The position numbers and the translations under genes are program-made. Below, in pieces: positions 5,036-6,146 of a stretch of DNA of 6,146 nt. How positions within the stretch are numbered: the first letter of the stretch is position 1; each line of letters opens with the position of its first letter. The notes below the pieces were generated by a model. The model had not been told where the DNA came from and did not search any database. It was given only the letters and a program-made list of their open reading frames with translations. The DNA is from Acidobacteriaceae bacterium (GTDB taxonomy: Bacteria; Acidobacteriota; Terriglobia; Terriglobales; Acidobacteriaceae): positions 1 to 6,146 of the forward strand of contig PLKU01000427.1 of assembly GCA_003140705.1 (NCBI GenBank), given 5' to 3'.

Positions 5036-6146
5036 TCAATGCTGAGGCAGGGATTCCAAAGCTGCGCGGGCTTTTTCGAGCAATGCGCGGGTTTCGGATT
5101 CCTGCTTCTTCAATCCCTCAACCACCTGCGGTGGGGCTTTCCCCAGAAATCCTTCGTTGCCCAGTTGGCGCTCAGCCGCGGCCACGCCTTTTTCGTACTT
5201 TGCGATGTCCTTTGTCAAGCGCGCAATCTGTGCGGGGACGTCGATGCTGGCCTGATAGACAACGGCCACATCAAAATTAAAAGTCGAGTGCTTCGAAAGC
5301 CCGGCCGTGATCTGCCTTACGAAGCGCATTTCACTCACGCGAGAGAGGCGTTCAACCATGGCGCGATTTTCGTGAAGAACTGACTGCATTCCCGCGTCAA
5401 TGCGTACCTCAATCGGCGTGACAGCCTTCTCCTCAACGCCGACTTCCTTACGGAGTGTTCGAACTTCCACGATGAGGCTCTGCACCACACCCATGTCGAT
5501 CTGGGCAACTGCATCTGCCGCTGATGCGGCGGCCTGCGGGTAAGTGGTCAGCGCGATCGACTTCGCGGGTGGATTTCCATCATAGAGGGCATGCCAGATT
5601 TCCTCGGTGATGAATGGCATGAAAGGCGAAAGTAAGCGCAATGCCGCTTCAAAGACGGATACGAAGGTGGTGAGAGCGGCCGCGGTCTGGACCTCGTCTG
5701 CTGTCTCTGAGAAGTCCAGCCGGAGCTTGACGATTTCGAGGTACCAGTCGCAGAAGCTTCCCCAGAAGAACGTGTAGATCAGATTGGAGGCATCGTCGTA
5801 GCGGTAGTTCTCCAGTGCCTGGTTCACCTTGGCAGCGGCGGCGTGAAGCTCGGCGACGATCCAGCAGGCTTCAAGCGGGGCATTCGGTGCGGCGATCGGC
5901 ATGGAGCCGAGGGCGGCGGGATCGACGGTGATGCCGATTTCGGCGGCCCTGTCGACGTTCATGAATAGGAAGCGGGCGGCGTTCCAGATCTTGTTGGCGA
6001 AGGCCCGATAGCCTTCAGTACGGGCGACGTTGAAGGCGATGTCGGTGCCAGGCGAGGCCATGCTGGCCAACGTGAAGCGGACCGCGTCAGTGCCGTACTG
6101 CTTGACGATCTCAATTGGATCGACGACGTTGCCCTTGGTCTTGGAC
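5036..6146 (-). CDS. valS: Valyl-tRNA synthetase, C-terminal part (5' end cut by window)
   Basis: This gene encodes the class I aminoacyl-tRNA synthetase that charges tRNA-Val with valine in the cytoplasm. Only the last 369 codons are visible. The reading frame is open to the window edge, so the in-frame TTG at 6070 is internal and not a start. The visible part opens with SKTKGN, the end of the KMSKS loop that stabilises the adenylate transition state. It continues with TDAVRFTLASMASPGTDI and NKIWNAARFLFMN, typical of the catalytic-to-anticodon-domain junction of ValS. An alpha-helical anticodon-binding domain follows. The final ~69 residues (IDVPAQIARLTKDIAKYEKG to the end) form the charged coiled-coil arm that distinguishes ValS from IleS and LeuS, with the usual APPQVVEGLKKQ segment. 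HIGH and the editing domain lie outside the window. The gene ends 38 bp before nadC and is probably co-transcribed with it. Confidence 0.96.
   Translation of the reverse strand, partial: SKTKGNVVDPIEIVKQYGTDAVRFTLASMASPGTDIAFNVARTEGYRAFANKIWNAARFLFMNVDRAAEIGITVDPAALGSMPIAAPNAPLEACWIVAELHAAAAKVNQALENYRYDDASNLIYTFFWGSFCDWYLEIVKLRLDFSETADEVQTAAALTTFVSVFEAALRLLSPFMPFITEEIWHALYDGNPPAKSIALTTYPQAAASAADAVAQIDMGVVQSLIVEVRTLRKEVGVEEKAVTPIEVRIDAGMQSVLHENRAMVERLSRVSEMRFVRQITAGLSKHSTFNFDVAVVYQASIDVPAQIARLTKDIAKYEKGVAAAERQLGNEGFLGKAPPQVVEGLKKQESETRALLEKARAALESLPQH

Noticed and set aside
6068..6070. TTG at 6070 as the start of a separate gene
   Set aside because: The same frame continues upstream to the window edge with SKTKGN and further ValS sequence, so this is an internal leucine codon of valS.

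Overview
The window looks like one end of a compact housekeeping operon read entirely on the minus strand (right to left). The organism is probably an acidobacterium of the Terriglobales (Terriglobus/Granulicella/Edaphobacter type). That placement is inferred from high GC with GC-rich third codon positions, the gene order nadC-birA-coaX-unknown-rlmD behind valS, and the familiar look of the unknown protein. No rRNA or other taxonomic marker is present to prove it.

Layout in transcription order: the 3' part of valS (valyl-tRNA synthetase, cut by the window edge inside its KMSKS motif), a 38-bp gap that is almost wholly a 7-bp tandem repeat, nadC (quinolinate phosphoribosyltransferase), birA (biotin protein ligase without a DNA-binding domain), coaX (type III pantothenate kinase), an unrecognised 242-residue protein that probably starts at TTG, and rlmD/rumA (iron-sulfur 23S rRNA uracil-5 methyltransferase). 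From nadC to rlmD the junctions are 3 nt, 2 nt, about 7 nt and a 4-nt ATGA overlap. This points to one transcript with translational coupling. The promoter must lie outside the window or upstream of valS.

The three central enzymes supply cofactors: NadC makes nicotinate mononucleotide for NAD, BirA attaches biotin to carboxylase carriers, and CoaX commits pantothenate to coenzyme A. The flanking genes serve translation: ValS charges tRNA and RlmD modifies 23S rRNA. The unknown protein sits between the two groups and its partners cannot be read from the sequence.

Positions 74-306, after rlmD, hold no confident gene. They contain a weak 53-codon ORF and a short hairpin. At the far left, an ORF start at 73 may be the N-terminus of another minus-strand gene leaving the window.

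I found no mobile element, CRISPR array, tRNA or rRNA, and no convincing new biological system. The points most worth a second look are the heptameric repeat between valS and nadC, a charged, hairpin-bearing insert inside nadC, and the uncharacterised protein locked into the operon.
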